Source: Rhizobium sp. Q54 (GTDB lineage: Bacteria; Pseudomonadota; Alphaproteobacteria; UBA828). Taken from it: 49,106 nucleotides of DNA. The stretch lies in contig CAMDDO010000013.1 of NCBI GenBank assembly GCA_945892755.1, forward strand, positions 1-49,106, given 5' to 3'. Within the stretch, counting starts at the first letter, position 1; every line of letters starts with the position of its first letter. A model generated the notes under the pieces. That model saw nothing but the letters and a program-made list of their open reading frames with translations. It had not been told where the DNA came from and made no database searches. Positions 7,887 through 15,983 of the stretch are shown one piece after another. Both the position numbers and the translations under genes were made by a program.

Positions 7887-9260
7887 TTAGGGCAAACGCG
7901 ACAGAAGTCGCGCCAGGCGGCGCACGCGCGAGCTGAACAGGCGCGGGGCATAGTATCGGCCGGCGGCGCGTGCCAGCGCCTCCGCGCGAGTCGGATAGGG
8001 CACGATGGCTCCCGCAAGGGCGCTCAACTTCAGGCGTCGGCCGATCATGAGCGAGAGGGGCAGGGCTAATTCGCCGGCACCTTTACCGACCGCGCCGCCG
8101 CCGACAAGGCGGCCATTGGGCAAGGCGATCAGCTTGACCAGGCCTTCCTCGCTGCCTTCGATCGCGGCGCGGTCCGTTTCGGCGAAGGGATGGCGCAGGA
8201 TTTCGATCCGCCCGAACGCGGCGCGCGCGGCCGTTTCGTTGAGCCCGACCTGCATCAGTTCAGGCTCGGTAAAGGTAACCCAGGGCACCGCGCGCCGCTC
8301 AAGTTTGGCCGGCATGTGGAACAGCGCATTGCGAATGACGATTCCAGCGTGGTGACTTGCCATGTGGGTGAGTCGGTAACCGCCGGCCGCATCACCCGCG
8401 GCGAAGACCCGGCGGTTGGTGGTGCGCAATCGTTCATCCACCGTAATGCCGTCTTTGGTCGCCGCGATGCCGGCGGCCGAGAGCCCAAGCCCGTCGAGAT
8501 GCGCACGCCGTCCCGCCGCGACCAGAAGATGCGAGCCCGCAATGCGGGCCGGGGCGTTCTCACCTGACAGATCGAGCGCGACATTGTCCGCTCCCCAGTC
8601 GACGCGCGTCGCCTTGGCACCCTCGATCAGCCGAACGCCGTCGTGCCGGAGCCGCCGCCCAACCACTTCGGCCAGCTCGATGTCGTCGCGGGGCAGAAGA
8701 CGCGCGGCCTCGACCAGTGTCACCGCGGCGCCGAGGCGGCGAAACGCTTGCGCCATTTCGGCGCCCATCGGCCCGCCGCCGAGCACGATCAGATGGCTGG
8801 GCGACGGCGCCCGTTCAAACAGCGTCTCATTGGTCAAATAGGGTCCGTCGGCCAGGCCGGCGATCGCGGGCAATGTCGGATGCGAGCCGGTCGCCAGGAC
8901 AAAGCGGCGCGCGCGAATGGTCGCATCGCCGGCCTCGACCGTGCGCGGATCGACAAAGCGCGCTTCGGCCTGAATCACCGTGACGCCGAGCGCCTCGAAG
9001 CGCTCCGGCGAGTCCTGCGGCGCAAGGCGGGCGATCGCCGCGCGCATTTCTTGATACGCGGCGTCGAAACCCAAGCCCTTCGCGCCTGCCGTGAGCAAGG
9101 CCTTGGACGGCACGCAGCCGGAATAGAGGCACTCGCCGCCGCTGCGCGCCACCTCGATCAGCACGACGCGCGCGCCGATCCGACAAGCCAGCGCGGCGAT
9201 GCTGAGACCCGCCGCGCCCGCGCCGATGATGCAAAGGTCGGGCGTCAGGGTCCGCGCCAC
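7887..9260 (-). CDS. FAD-dependent pyridine nucleotide-disulfide oxidoreductase (MerA/LpdA-like, substrate unknown)
   Basis: A 457-residue flavoprotein. Near the N-terminus it has the FAD-binding IIGAGAAGLS and redox disulfide GGECLYSGCVPSK (Cys44 and Cys49). A second dinucleotide fold at VLGGGPMGAEMAQ binds NAD(P)H, and VFAAGDAAGGYRLTHMA is the second FAD-contact motif. The C-terminal dimerisation domain ends IVPYPTRAEALARA. The catalytic His-Glu pair of lipoamide dehydrogenases (HPTxxE) is therefore replaced by Tyr-Pro-Thr, resembling the Tyr found in mercuric reductases. The mercuric reductase C-terminal Cys pair is absent, so neither activity can be assigned. The GTG at 9260 has a strong AGGAGG 6 bases upstream. 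It follows the TVP38-family gene by 33 bases, a pairing common in bacteria. Confidence 0.9.
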   Translation of the reverse strand: MARTLTPDLCIIGAGAAGLSIAALACRIGARVVLIEVARSGGECLYSGCVPSKALLTAGAKGLGFDAAYQEMRAAIARLAPQDSPERFEALGVTVIQAEARFVDPRTVEAGDATIRARRFVLATGSHPTLPAIAGLADGPYLTNETLFERAPSPSHLIVLGGGPMGAEMAQAFRRLGAAVTLVEAARLLPRDDIELAEVVGRRLRHDGVRLIEGAKATRVDWGADNVALDLSGENAPARIAGSHLLVAAGRRAHLDGLGLSAAGIAATKDGITVDERLRTTNRRVFAAGDAAGGYRLTHMASHHAGIVIRNALFHMPAKLERRAVPWVTFTEPELMQVGLNETAARAAFGRIEILRHPFAETDRAAIEGSEEGLVKLIALPNGRLVGGGAVGKGAGELALPLSLMIGRRLKLSALAGAIVPYPTRAEALARAAGRYYAPRLFSSRVRRLARLLSRLP

Positions 9261-9293
9261 GCGGCCTCCTCAGGTGATTGGGCGCTCAGGGCT

Positions 9294-10070
9294 TCAGCGC
9301 CGCTGGAAGCGGCGCAACGCGACCGGGATGATCGCCAGAAGCGCCATGCCGAAGAATGCCGCGATGAGCGAAGGCGGCAGAGCGGCCGAGAGATCGCCGT
9401 CCGGTCGCGCAAGAACGTCGCCGAGGCCCGCGCCGAATAGCGCATAGACCAGCGTGCCCGGCACGATGCCCAGCGCGGTGCCGACGACATAGGGGCGCAG
9501 CGGCACCGACAAGAACGCCGCGACCAAGTTGACCGCGACGAACGGAAAGATCGGCGCGAGGCGAAGCGCCAACATGTAGGCCAGCGCATTGTCACGAAAT
9601 CCGGCTTCGATGCGCTCGAGGCGGCCGGGCGGCAACAGACGCCGCGCCCTCTCGTGCAGCGGCCCGCCGAGGGCGCTGCCCGCCACCCAATAGATAATCA
9701 CCGCGCCGATCGTCGCGCCAATCACGGTGAGCCCGGTCGCCAGCGCGGTGCCAAACAGGAAACCGCCCGCGATGGTCAGGAGCGATGCCCACGGCAACGA
9801 AAGCGACGTCATCGCGATATAGAGTGCGACAAAGGCGAGCGGGGCCAGGACCACCGAGTTCTCGACAAAACCGATCAGGGCTTCGCGATGGGCCCGCAAC
9901 GCATCGAGCGTGGCATAACGGTCGAGCCCGAGCACGAACACCGCGCCGATCAGGGCAATCAGGACAAGCAGCGGCGCATAGCGGCCGAGCCGTGTGCGGC
10001 GGCGCCCGACGCCAAGCCTGACATCACTCGCGGCCATGGCCAGTGCAGTCGGTTCGTGCTCCAGGCTCAT
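9294..10070 (-). CDS. TVP38/TMEM64 (VTT domain, DedA-superfamily) membrane protein
   Basis: A 258-residue integral membrane protein. One span lies at about 30-50. The VTT core (about 70-235) contains the family-type segments SLPWASLLTIAGGFLFGT and GATIGAVIIYWVAGSALG, the re-entrant region ALRLAPIFPFVAVNLVAA, and GIVPGTLVYALFGAGLGD. A last span (about 228-248) precedes a basic tail. VTT proteins are proposed lipid scramblases or flippases, but this subgroup is uncharacterised. The gene is upstream of, and probably co-transcribed with, the flavoprotein reductase, which suggests a shared role at the membrane. It diverges from the rpmH operon. Confidence 0.88.
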   Translation of the reverse strand: MSLEHEPTALAMAASDVRLGVGRRRTRLGRYAPLLVLIALIGAVFVLGLDRYATLDALRAHREALIGFVENSVVLAPLAFVALYIAMTSLSLPWASLLTIAGGFLFGTALATGLTVIGATIGAVIIYWVAGSALGGPLHERARRLLPPGRLERIEAGFRDNALAYMLALRLAPIFPFVAVNLVAAFLSVPLRPYVVGTALGIVPGTLVYALFGAGLGDVLARPDGDLSAALPPSLIAAFFGMALLAIIPVALRRFQRR

Positions 10071-10143
10071 CGTCGATCCATGCCTTGATTAAGCCAGCCG
10101 GCGCATGGCCCCGATCATGCGACCCCGGAGGCCCGCTCGGCCA

Positions 10144-10172
10144 TTGACTAGCGAAGCTCAAGCCCTTATAGA
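10144..10172 (+). promoter_or_regulatory. Sigma70 promoter for the rpmH-rnpA-yidD-yidC operon
   Basis: TTGACT (10144-10149) and TATAGA (10167-10172) are separated by exactly 17 bases, a close match to the housekeeping consensus. It lies 51 bases upstream of the rpmH start and there is no competing gene. This is one of the strongest promoter matches in the window. Confidence 0.8.
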
Positions 10173-10223
10173 ACACCGCTCTCCGCAGCCCCGCTGCGGG
10201 CGCCTAGTCGTGGAGCCACGCGC

Positions 10224-10358
10224 GTGAAGCGTACCTATCAGCCAAGCAAGCTCGTGCGCAAGCGGCGCCATGGCTTTCGCAGCCGCATGAAGACGGTCGG
10301 TGGCCGCGTCGTGCTGGCGCGGCGCCGCGCCCGGGGACGCAAGCGGCTCTCGGCGTAG
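10224..10358 (+). CDS. rpmH: 50S ribosomal protein bL34
   Basis: A 44-residue, very basic ribosomal protein that opens [18 protein letters not shown], the family hallmark. It continues with [16 protein letters not shown] and ends GRKRLSA. It is in the large subunit near the exit region. Translation starts at GTG 10224. The stop is 4 bases before the GTG of rnpA, the classic rpmH-rnpA arrangement. The gene is too short to stand out by length, but the sequence is unambiguous. Confidence 0.98.
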   Translation: MKRTYQPSKLVRKRRHGFRSRMKTVGGRVVLARRRARGRKRLSA

Positions 10359-10362
10359 TCCC

Positions 10363-10818
10363 GTGGCGACGCGGATCGCGCGCCTGAAGCGCCGGTCCGA
10401 GTTCCTCCGCGCCAGCTCAAAGGGCCGGAAATGGGCGGCGCGCAGCCTCGTCTTGCAGGCCGTACCAAGCGCGCCAAGGCCGGAAAGCTCAGGCGCGATT
10501 GAGTCTTTTGCGATCGGCTACACGGCAAGCCGGCGTGTCGGCGGCGCGGTCGAGCGCAACCGGGCCAAGCGTCGATTGCGCGCTGCGGTGGCCCATGTTA
10601 TGCCCTCGCACGCCGCTCGGGGCTACGACTACGTGGTGATCGCCCGGCCGGAAACGCTGTTGCGTCCGTTCGAGGCTCTGGTCGGCGATCTGCTGCTGGC
10701 GCTCGGCCGGCTCGGTCTTGACCGCGAGGGCGTGCCAAGCGATCAGAGCGGCGGGCCGGCGCGAATGCGCCGCCCGAAATCGACGTCCCACACTCAATCC
10801 GGGGCCGTGAAGGAATGA
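10363..10818 (+). CDS. rnpA: Ribonuclease P protein component
   Basis: Protein subunit that helps the RNase P RNA bind and process tRNA 5' leaders, 151 aa from GTG 10363. That start is chosen because it immediately follows rpmH and gives the normal opening [14 protein letters not shown]; longer versions would overlap rpmH. The conserved RNR core is [21 protein letters not shown] and the C-terminal helix region has [12 protein letters not shown]. The tail after about residue 120 is longer and more hydrophilic than in many relatives. The last 4 bases overlap the start of yidD (ATGA). Confidence 0.96.
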   Translation: MATRIARLKRRSEFLRASSKGRKWAARSLVLQAVPSAPRPESSGAIESFAIGYTASRRVGGAVERNRAKRRLRAAVAHVMPSHAARGYDYVVIARPETLLRPFEALVGDLLLALGRLGLDREGVPSDQSGGPARMRRPKSTSHTQSGAVKE

Positions 10819-11081
10819 ACCCGCTGGTGCTTCTTGCGCAGGCGCTGATCCGCTTCTACCAGCTGGTGGTTTCGCCCTATTTGCCGGCGAGCTGCCGCTA
10901 TCAGCCGACCTGCTCGCATTACGCCTGCGAAGCCTTGTCGCGGCACGGCTTGGTGCTCGGCTCGGCGCTCGCGCTTTATCGCCTGGTGCGCTGCGCGCCC
11001 TGGGGCGGCTCGGGCTACGACCCCGTGCCGAACGCTCCGCTCGTCCGCCGCGCCTGCGACAACACTCGCGTGGCGCGCTGA
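10815..11081 (+). CDS. yidD: Membrane protein insertion efficiency factor
   Basis: An 88-residue amphipathic helper of YidC-dependent membrane insertion. The conserved core [20 protein letters not shown] is followed by [11 protein letters not shown], with the family's three cysteines, and then [17 protein letters not shown]. It overlaps rnpA by 4 bases and sits 31 bases ahead of yidC, the normal order. Confidence 0.97.
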   Translation: MNPLVLLAQALIRFYQLVVSPYLPASCRYQPTCSHYACEALSRHGLVLGSALALYRLVRCAPWGGSGYDPVPNAPLVRRACDNTRVAR

Positions 11082-11112
11082 GATTCACCCATAGCGATCA
11101 CGACCGAGAGAC

Positions 11113-13146
11113 ATGTTCGGCGACAACAAACGCAATCTGATCATCGCGATCGCGGTGTCCATGGCGATCCTGATCGGCTACCAGTACATCATGCCGAAGC
11201 CGGAGGCGCCGCCGCTTGCGCCGGCCGACACCGCGCAAGGGCCGAGCGCGCCCGACAGCGAGGCTCCGGCGGGCAGCAGCGGCGTCGCCACGCCGGCCGA
11301 GAGCCAGGCCGGCGAGACGGTCAAGGCTCGCCCGGCGGTGCTCGCTTCGGTCGAGCGCGTCAAGATCGAGGCGCCGCGCGTCCACGGCTCGATCGCGTTG
11401 ACCGGCGCCCGGTTCGACGATCTGACGCTCAAGGAATATCGCGAGACCCTCGAGCCTGACAGCCCCGAGATCGTGCTGCTCTCGCCGAGCGGCACGGAGC
11501 ATCCCTATTTCGCCGAGTTCGGCTGGGTCGCAGAAGGCGGCGTCACCGTTGTGCCCGACGCGAAGTCGGTGTGGCGCGCGGATCGCGAAACGCTGACGCC
11601 CGAATCCCCGGTGACATTAAGCTGGGACAACGGCCAGGGCCTCGTCTTCTCGCACAAGATCGCGGTCGATACCGACTACCTATTCACGGTCACGCAGCGC
11701 GTCGAGAACCAGGGCGCGGCGCCAGTCACGCTCTATCCGTTCGGCCAGATTCAGCGCATCGGCTACCCGGCCAAGCTGGAAAATTTCTACGTCCTGCACG
11801 AGGGACCGCTTGGCGTGCTCAACGGCACGCTGATCGAGAGCAAATACGATTCATTGCTCGATACCGTGGGCTGCAGCGTGAAGGACGCCTCGACCGGCGG
11901 CTGGCTCGGCATCACCGACAAATACTGGCTGACCGCGCTGATCCCCGACCAAACCGCCAAGATCACCGCCGCGCTAGGAGCGGCGCCGGGGACGATCGCC
12001 GGCACCTGCGAGCCGCGCTTCAAGACCAATTACCTGCGCGAAGCGCTGACCGTCGCGCCGGGCGCTGCCGCCGAGGTGACCGATCGCCTGTTCACCGGCG
12101 CCAAGGTGGTTCAACTCTTGAACCACTATGAAGAAACCGTCGGCGCGCCGCGTTTCGATGACGCGGTCGATTTCGGCTGGCTCTGGTTCCTGACCAAGCC
12201 GATGTTCCACATCATCGATTTCTTCTTCCGCAGTGTCGGCAATTTCGGCATCGCCATTTTGCTGCTGACCGTCTGCGTTCGCATCCTGCTCTTCCCCCTG
12301 GCCAATAAGGCCTATGTCTCGATGAGCAAAATGCGCAAGCTGCAACCCGAGATGCTCAAGCTGCGCGAGCGCCACAAAGACGACAAGGTGCGTTTCCAGC
12401 AGGAGACCATGGCGCTCTACAAGCGCGAAAAGGCCAATCCGATCGCCGGCTGCTTCCCGATCCTCGTGCAGATTCCAGTCTTCTTCGCACTTTATAAGGT
12501 GCTGCTGGTTTCGCTCGAGATGCGTCATGCGCCGTTTTTCTGGTGGATCCAGGATCTATCGGCACCCGACCCGATGACCCTGATCACCGGCTTCGGCCAT
12601 CTCGACTGGCCGGCGCCGACCTTCCTGATGATCGGCATCTGGCCGATCATTTACGCCGTCACGTTGTTCTTGCAGCAGAAACTCAATCCGCAGCCGATGG
12701 ACCCGATACAGGCCAAGATCCTGCTCGCGCTGCCGCTGATTTTTCTGTTCATGTTCGCGCAGTTCCCGGCCGGCCTGGTCATCTACTGGACTTGGAACAA
12801 CATGCTCTCGATCGCGCAGCAATACGCGATCATGCGACGCATGGGCGTGACCAAGTCGGCGCTGCAACGGGAGCACGAGGAACTGCAGGCGCTCAAGGCC
12901 GAGCTCGCAGGCGGCGGCGCTGGTGGCGGTCGCTTGGCCGCGGTCACGGCGGGAAATCCCAAGTCGGGCAATCCCAAGAAAGAGAAGCCCGCCGCCCCGC
13001 CCGTGCCGACGCCCGCCAAGAAAAAGCGCAGCCTGTTCAAGACCGATAAGGGCAAGAAATGGCCGAAGGACATGCCGGAGGTCGAGAGCCGCCAAATGCG
13101 CCGGGCCAAGGAGCGCGGCAAGACGTCGAGCAAGCGGCCCTCATAG
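11113..13146 (+). CDS. yidC: Membrane protein insertase YidC
   Basis: A 677-residue inner-membrane insertase working with or without SecYEG. It has an N-terminal span (about 8-24, NLIIAIAVSMAILIGYQYIM), a variable Ala/Pro/Glu-rich linker, and a large periplasmic beta domain (about 90-345). The conserved insertase core starts at WLWFLTKPMFHIIDFFF and includes MRKLQPEMLKLRERHKDDK, NPIAGCFPILVQIPVFFALY and FPAGLVIYWTWNNMLSIAQQ. It is longer than the roughly 550 residues of the E. coli protein, mostly because of a C-terminal tail rich in Lys, Gly and Pro (about 590-677). Such a tail could contact ribosomes; that is inference. The 3' end overlaps engB by 88 bases. Confidence 0.97.
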   Translation: MFGDNKRNLIIAIAVSMAILIGYQYIMPKPEAPPLAPADTAQGPSAPDSEAPAGSSGVATPAESQAGETVKARPAVLASVERVKIEAPRVHGSIALTGARFDDLTLKEYRETLEPDSPEIVLLSPSGTEHPYFAEFGWVAEGGVTVVPDAKSVWRADRETLTPESPVTLSWDNGQGLVFSHKIAVDTDYLFTVTQRVENQGAAPVTLYPFGQIQRIGYPAKLENFYVLHEGPLGVLNGTLIESKYDSLLDTVGCSVKDASTGGWLGITDKYWLTALIPDQTAKITAALGAAPGTIAGTCEPRFKTNYLREALTVAPGAAAEVTDRLFTGAKVVQLLNHYEETVGAPRFDDAVDFGWLWFLTKPMFHIIDFFFRSVGNFGIAILLLTVCVRILLFPLANKAYVSMSKMRKLQPEMLKLRERHKDDKVRFQQETMALYKREKANPIAGCFPILVQIPVFFALYKVLLVSLEMRHAPFFWWIQDLSAPDPMTLITGFGHLDWPAPTFLMIGIWPIIYAVTLFLQQKLNPQPMDPIQAKILLALPLIFLFMFAQFPAGLVIYWTWNNMLSIAQQYAIMRRMGVTKSALQREHEELQALKAELAGGGAGGGRLAAVTAGNPKSGNPKKEKPAAPPVPTPAKKKRSLFKTDKGKKWPKDMPEVESRQMRRAKERGKTSSKRPS

Positions 13147-13766
13147 AGGCCGGCCGGCTGCTCTTCGCGGCGCCTTGCGACTTTATCTCAGGCGCGGTCA
13201 ATCTCGAAGGCCTGCCAATGCCGGCGCTGCCCGAGGTTGCCTTCGCGGGACGCTCGAACGTCGGCAAGTCGAGCCTGATCAACGCGCTCACCGGGCACGC
13301 CAACCTGGCGCGGGTCTCGCATACGCCGGGTCGCACCCAGCAGATCAATTTTTTCGATCTCGGCCACCGCTTGATGTTGGTCGACCTACCCGGCTATGGC
13401 TATGCCGCCGCGCCCAAGACCGTGGTCAAGGACTGGACCCGCCTCGCCGACCGATTCTTGCGCGGCCGGGTCGCGCTCAAGCGCGTCGCGCTTCTGATCG
13501 ACTCAAGGCGTGGCCTGCTGGCGAGCGACCGCGCGGTCATGAGCGGGCTCGACGAACGCGCGGTCTCCTACCTCATGGTTCTGACCAAGGCCGACGCGCT
13601 GAAGCCGCTGGCGCTGGCCCGTACCGTGGCTGCCGTGCGCGAGGAGGCAGCCACGCACGTCGCCGCGTTTCCCGACATAATCGCGACGAGCGCCCGAACC
13701 GGCTGGGGCATTCCCGAGCTTCGCGCCCACTTCGCGACGCTCGCGCTTGGTCCGCCCGCGCGCTAG
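13059..13766 (+). CDS. engB: Ribosome biogenesis GTP-binding protein EngB (YsxC/YihA)
   Basis: A 235-residue GTPase required for large-subunit assembly. Visible motifs are G1 [18 protein letters not shown]2 region [12 protein letters not shown]3 DLPGYGYA, G4 TKAD and G5 ATSARTGWG. The alphaproteobacterial N-terminus around [14 protein letters not shown] lies about 28 residues into the protein, so the ATG at 13059 is a fitting start even though it lies 88 bases inside yidC in another frame. No start codon after the yidC stop would preserve IEAGRLLF. The first coding segment is therefore read in two frames. Confidence 0.93.
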   Translation: MAEGHAGGREPPNAPGQGARQDVEQAALIEAGRLLFAAPCDFISGAVNLEGLPMPALPEVAFAGRSNVGKSSLINALTGHANLARVSHTPGRTQQINFFDLGHRLMLVDLPGYGYAAAPKTVVKDWTRLADRFLRGRVALKRVALLIDSRRGLLASDRAVMSGLDERAVSYLMVLTKADALKPLALARTVAAVREEAATHVAAFPDIIATSARTGWGIPELRAHFATLALGPPAR

Positions 13767-13800
13767 ATTTGCGCCGCCCGCGAGCCCCGGAGAGCGCCCG

Positions 13801-14697
13801 ATGACCATCAGCGAAACCAAGGCCTGGCTGCGCACCGCCGAAACGATCATCGAGGCGTTGCCTTATATGATTCGCTTCGCCGGCCAGACCATCGTGGTCA
13901 AATATGGCGGGCACGCCATGGGCGATGCCACGCTTGCGCGCAATTTCGCGCTCGATGTCGTGCTGCTGAAACAGGTTGGCATGAACCCGATTGTCGTCCA
14001 TGGCGGCGGACCGCAGATCGGCGCCATGCTCGACCGACTCAAGATCAAGAGCGAATTCGTCGATGGCTTGCGCGTCACCGACGCCGCGACCGTCGAGGTG
14101 GTCGAGATGGTGCTGGTCGGACAAATCAACACCGACATCGTCGCCTCGATCAACGCCGCCGGTGGCACCGCGATCGGACTCTCGGGCAAGGACGGGGATC
14201 TGATTCGCGCGAAAAAGGTGACGCGCACGACGCGCGATCCCGATTCCAATATCGAGCGGGTGGTCGATCTCGGCTTCGTCGGTGAGCCGACCAGGATCAA
14301 CGACAAGGTGCTCAAGCTGTTCGAGCAGTCGCATATCATCCCGGTGATCGCGCCGACCGGCGCCGGGCCAAGCGGCGAAACGCTCAACATCAACGCCGAT
14401 ACCGCGGCCGGCGCGATTGCGGCCGCGATGAACGCATCGAAGCTGGTGATGTTGACCGACGTCCCCGGCGTGCTCGACCGGGACAAGAAACTGATCAGTC
14501 AGATGACCGCGGCCGAGGCCAAGGAATTGTTACGCAGCGGCGTCGCCTCGGGCGGCATGATCCCGAAACTCGAGACCTGCCTTACCGCGCTCGAGGACGG
14601 CGCGGCGGCCGCCCATATCCTCGACGGCCGCATCCCTCATGTCCTTCTGCTCGAAATCTTCACCGAGCACGGCCTTGGCACCATGATCGTGCGCTAA
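13801..14697 (+). CDS. argB: Acetylglutamate kinase
   Basis: Second enzyme of arginine synthesis, phosphorylating N-acetyl-L-glutamate; 298 aa, cytosolic. Landmarks are [11 protein letters not shown] (phosphate-binding Lys/Gly), [73 protein letters not shown] and [14 protein letters not shown] 13801 is chosen over an upstream start at 13747 because CCCCGGAGAGCGCCCG provides a Shine-Dalgarno and the family begins near here. The upstream version would also overlap engB. It is the last gene of the run that begins at rpmH. Its stop is 21 bases from the stop of the convergent DUF2336 gene. Confidence 0.97.
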   Translation: MTISETKAWLRTAETIIEALPYMIRFAGQTIVVKYGGHAMGDATLARNFALDVVLLKQVGMNPIVVHGGGPQIGAMLDRLKIKSEFVDGLRVTDAATVEVVEMVLVGQINTDIVASINAAGGTAIGLSGKDGDLIRAKKVTRTTRDPDSNIERVVDLGFVGEPTRINDKVLKLFEQSHIIPVIAPTGAGPSGETLNINADTAAGAIAAAMNASKLVMLTDVPGVLDRDKKLISQMTAAEAKELLRSGVASGGMIPKLETCLTALEDGAAAAHILDGRIPHVLLLEIFTEHGLGTMIVR

Positions 14698-14718
14698 AGA
14701 CCGGGCGGCGGATCGCAC

Positions 14719-15981
14719 CTAATCGACGACGAACCGGAGGATCTGCCGCATCTCGGGGCCACTGAACGGGTAGTCGATGCCGTCCTTGGCGTTGATCACC
14801 TCGGCCGGCGGAATGCGCGCGATGCGGATTTCGACTTGTAGGGCGGTACGCATCGCCAAGCCCGCCTTCCAACACACTGCGACGATGGCCTTGGGCGTGC
14901 GCGACGCCATCACTTGACGGACACGTTCGACGTCGATGCCGCTTTTGAGCGCGAGCGCCTCGACCAGAAACTCGCGATCGCCCCGGCCGATCGCCTCGCC
15001 GATCGCGGCCTCGTCAAGCTTGCCCGCGCCATGAAGATCGGCCGCGCGGTGTTCAGGCAAGCCGGCCTGATTGAGCCCATCGGACGAGAGGCGCCGATCG
15101 ATCGCCTGTGCCACTTCGCGCGTCGTCTCGGGCGCGATGTCGTAGCGCTTCTCGAAGATCGCGAGCAGCGACGCCGAGATGAACTTGGCGATGCGCGTGA
15201 CCGCGCGGTGCGACAGATCGTCGCGTTCGACCAGCGGCTTGTGCCAGATTTCGTGCGTGGGTGCGGCATCGACGATACGATCGAGCGTCTCTTCGCGAAT
15301 CTGGGCGCTCGAATTCGCGAGCAAGCCGGCGACCGCCTGTTCGTCCTCGATCGAGACGATCGCGTCCGAAACATCGCCACTGATGCCGGCGCGCCGCGAG
15401 ATGGCGGTGAGCGCTCCTTGAACCGGCCGGCTGCGGATGATTTCGAGCAGGTCCTCATCTTTCAGCAGCGGCGAAAATTCGAGCACGGGCGCGCTGACCA
15501 TCAGTTCAACGTCACGCGCCAGCCGCTTGATCAGATCCTTCGGTAGATTATCGAGATAGCGTATCTCCTCTGAAATGATCTGGCGCACGCGCGGCAGCTG
15601 GTCGCGCGCCAATTGCTGCAGCACATCGAGGGTGAGCTTCTGGACCAGGCTTTGCTGGTCGGGCTTTAGCTCCGGCGCGAGGCGCGCGATCTTGCGCGCC
15701 AGAATGACGCGCACCTCATCGTCGCGGTCATTGGCCAGCAGCGCATCGGCCTGGCGCGGCGTCGATTGGTTTGCGGCGATCGCGCGCCTGACTTCTGGCG
15801 ATTCGTCTTCGGCCAGGAAATAGAGCACCTCAGGCTGGACGTCAGCGCGCGTCGCCAAGCGCTCGCGGGCTACGGCATCCGTCGCCGCGGCGGCGCGCTT
15901 CGCCGCCTCATAGTCAATGAGTTCGCGCTGATGGCCTTGCGCAGGCCTGGGTTTGTGTTCGGTGTTGGGCGATCCGGTCAC
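14719..15981 (-). CDS. DUF2336 domain protein (HEAT-like helical repeats), function unknown
   Basis: A 420-residue soluble, helix-rich protein. The N-terminal half carries HEAT-like units such as EVLYFLAEDESPEVRRAIAAN and DDEVRVILARKIARLAPEL. It is followed by the DUF2336-type region with LPKDLIKRLARDVE, SAPVLEFSPLLKDEDLLEII and ISGDVSDAIV. A C-terminal part contains IRIARIPPAEVINAKDGIDY. DUF2336 proteins are largely confined to alphaproteobacteria and have no established biochemical role. GTG 15981 begins 2 bases after the stop of the diguanylate cyclase gene, so translation is probably coupled. That context suggests a part in the same cyclic-di-GMP response, perhaps as effector or scaffold; this is inference. 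No metal-binding or enzymatic motif is visible. Confidence 0.85.
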   Translation of the reverse strand: MTGSPNTEHKPRPAQGHQRELIDYEAAKRAAAATDAVARERLATRADVQPEVLYFLAEDESPEVRRAIAANQSTPRQADALLANDRDDEVRVILARKIARLAPELKPDQQSLVQKLTLDVLQQLARDQLPRVRQIISEEIRYLDNLPKDLIKRLARDVELMVSAPVLEFSPLLKDEDLLEIIRSRPVQGALTAISRRAGISGDVSDAIVSIEDEQAVAGLLANSSAQIREETLDRIVDAAPTHEIWHKPLVERDDLSHRAVTRIAKFISASLLAIFEKRYDIAPETTREVAQAIDRRLSSDGLNQAGLPEHRAADLHGAGKLDEAAIGEAIGRGDREFLVEALALKSGIDVERVRQVMASRTPKAIVAVCWKAGLAMRTALQVEIRIARIPPAEVINAKDGIDYPFSGPEMRQILRFVVD

Positions 15982-15983
15982 GT

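Noticed and set aside
9100-9260. Assigning the flavoprotein as mercuric reductase (merA)
   Set aside because: It lacks the C-terminal Cys pair, an N-terminal metal-binding domain and any neighbouring mer genes. Only the Tyr-type motif is shared.
14698-14718. Terminator between argB and the DUF2336 gene
   Set aside because: The 21-base gap contains no stem-loop with a T-run.
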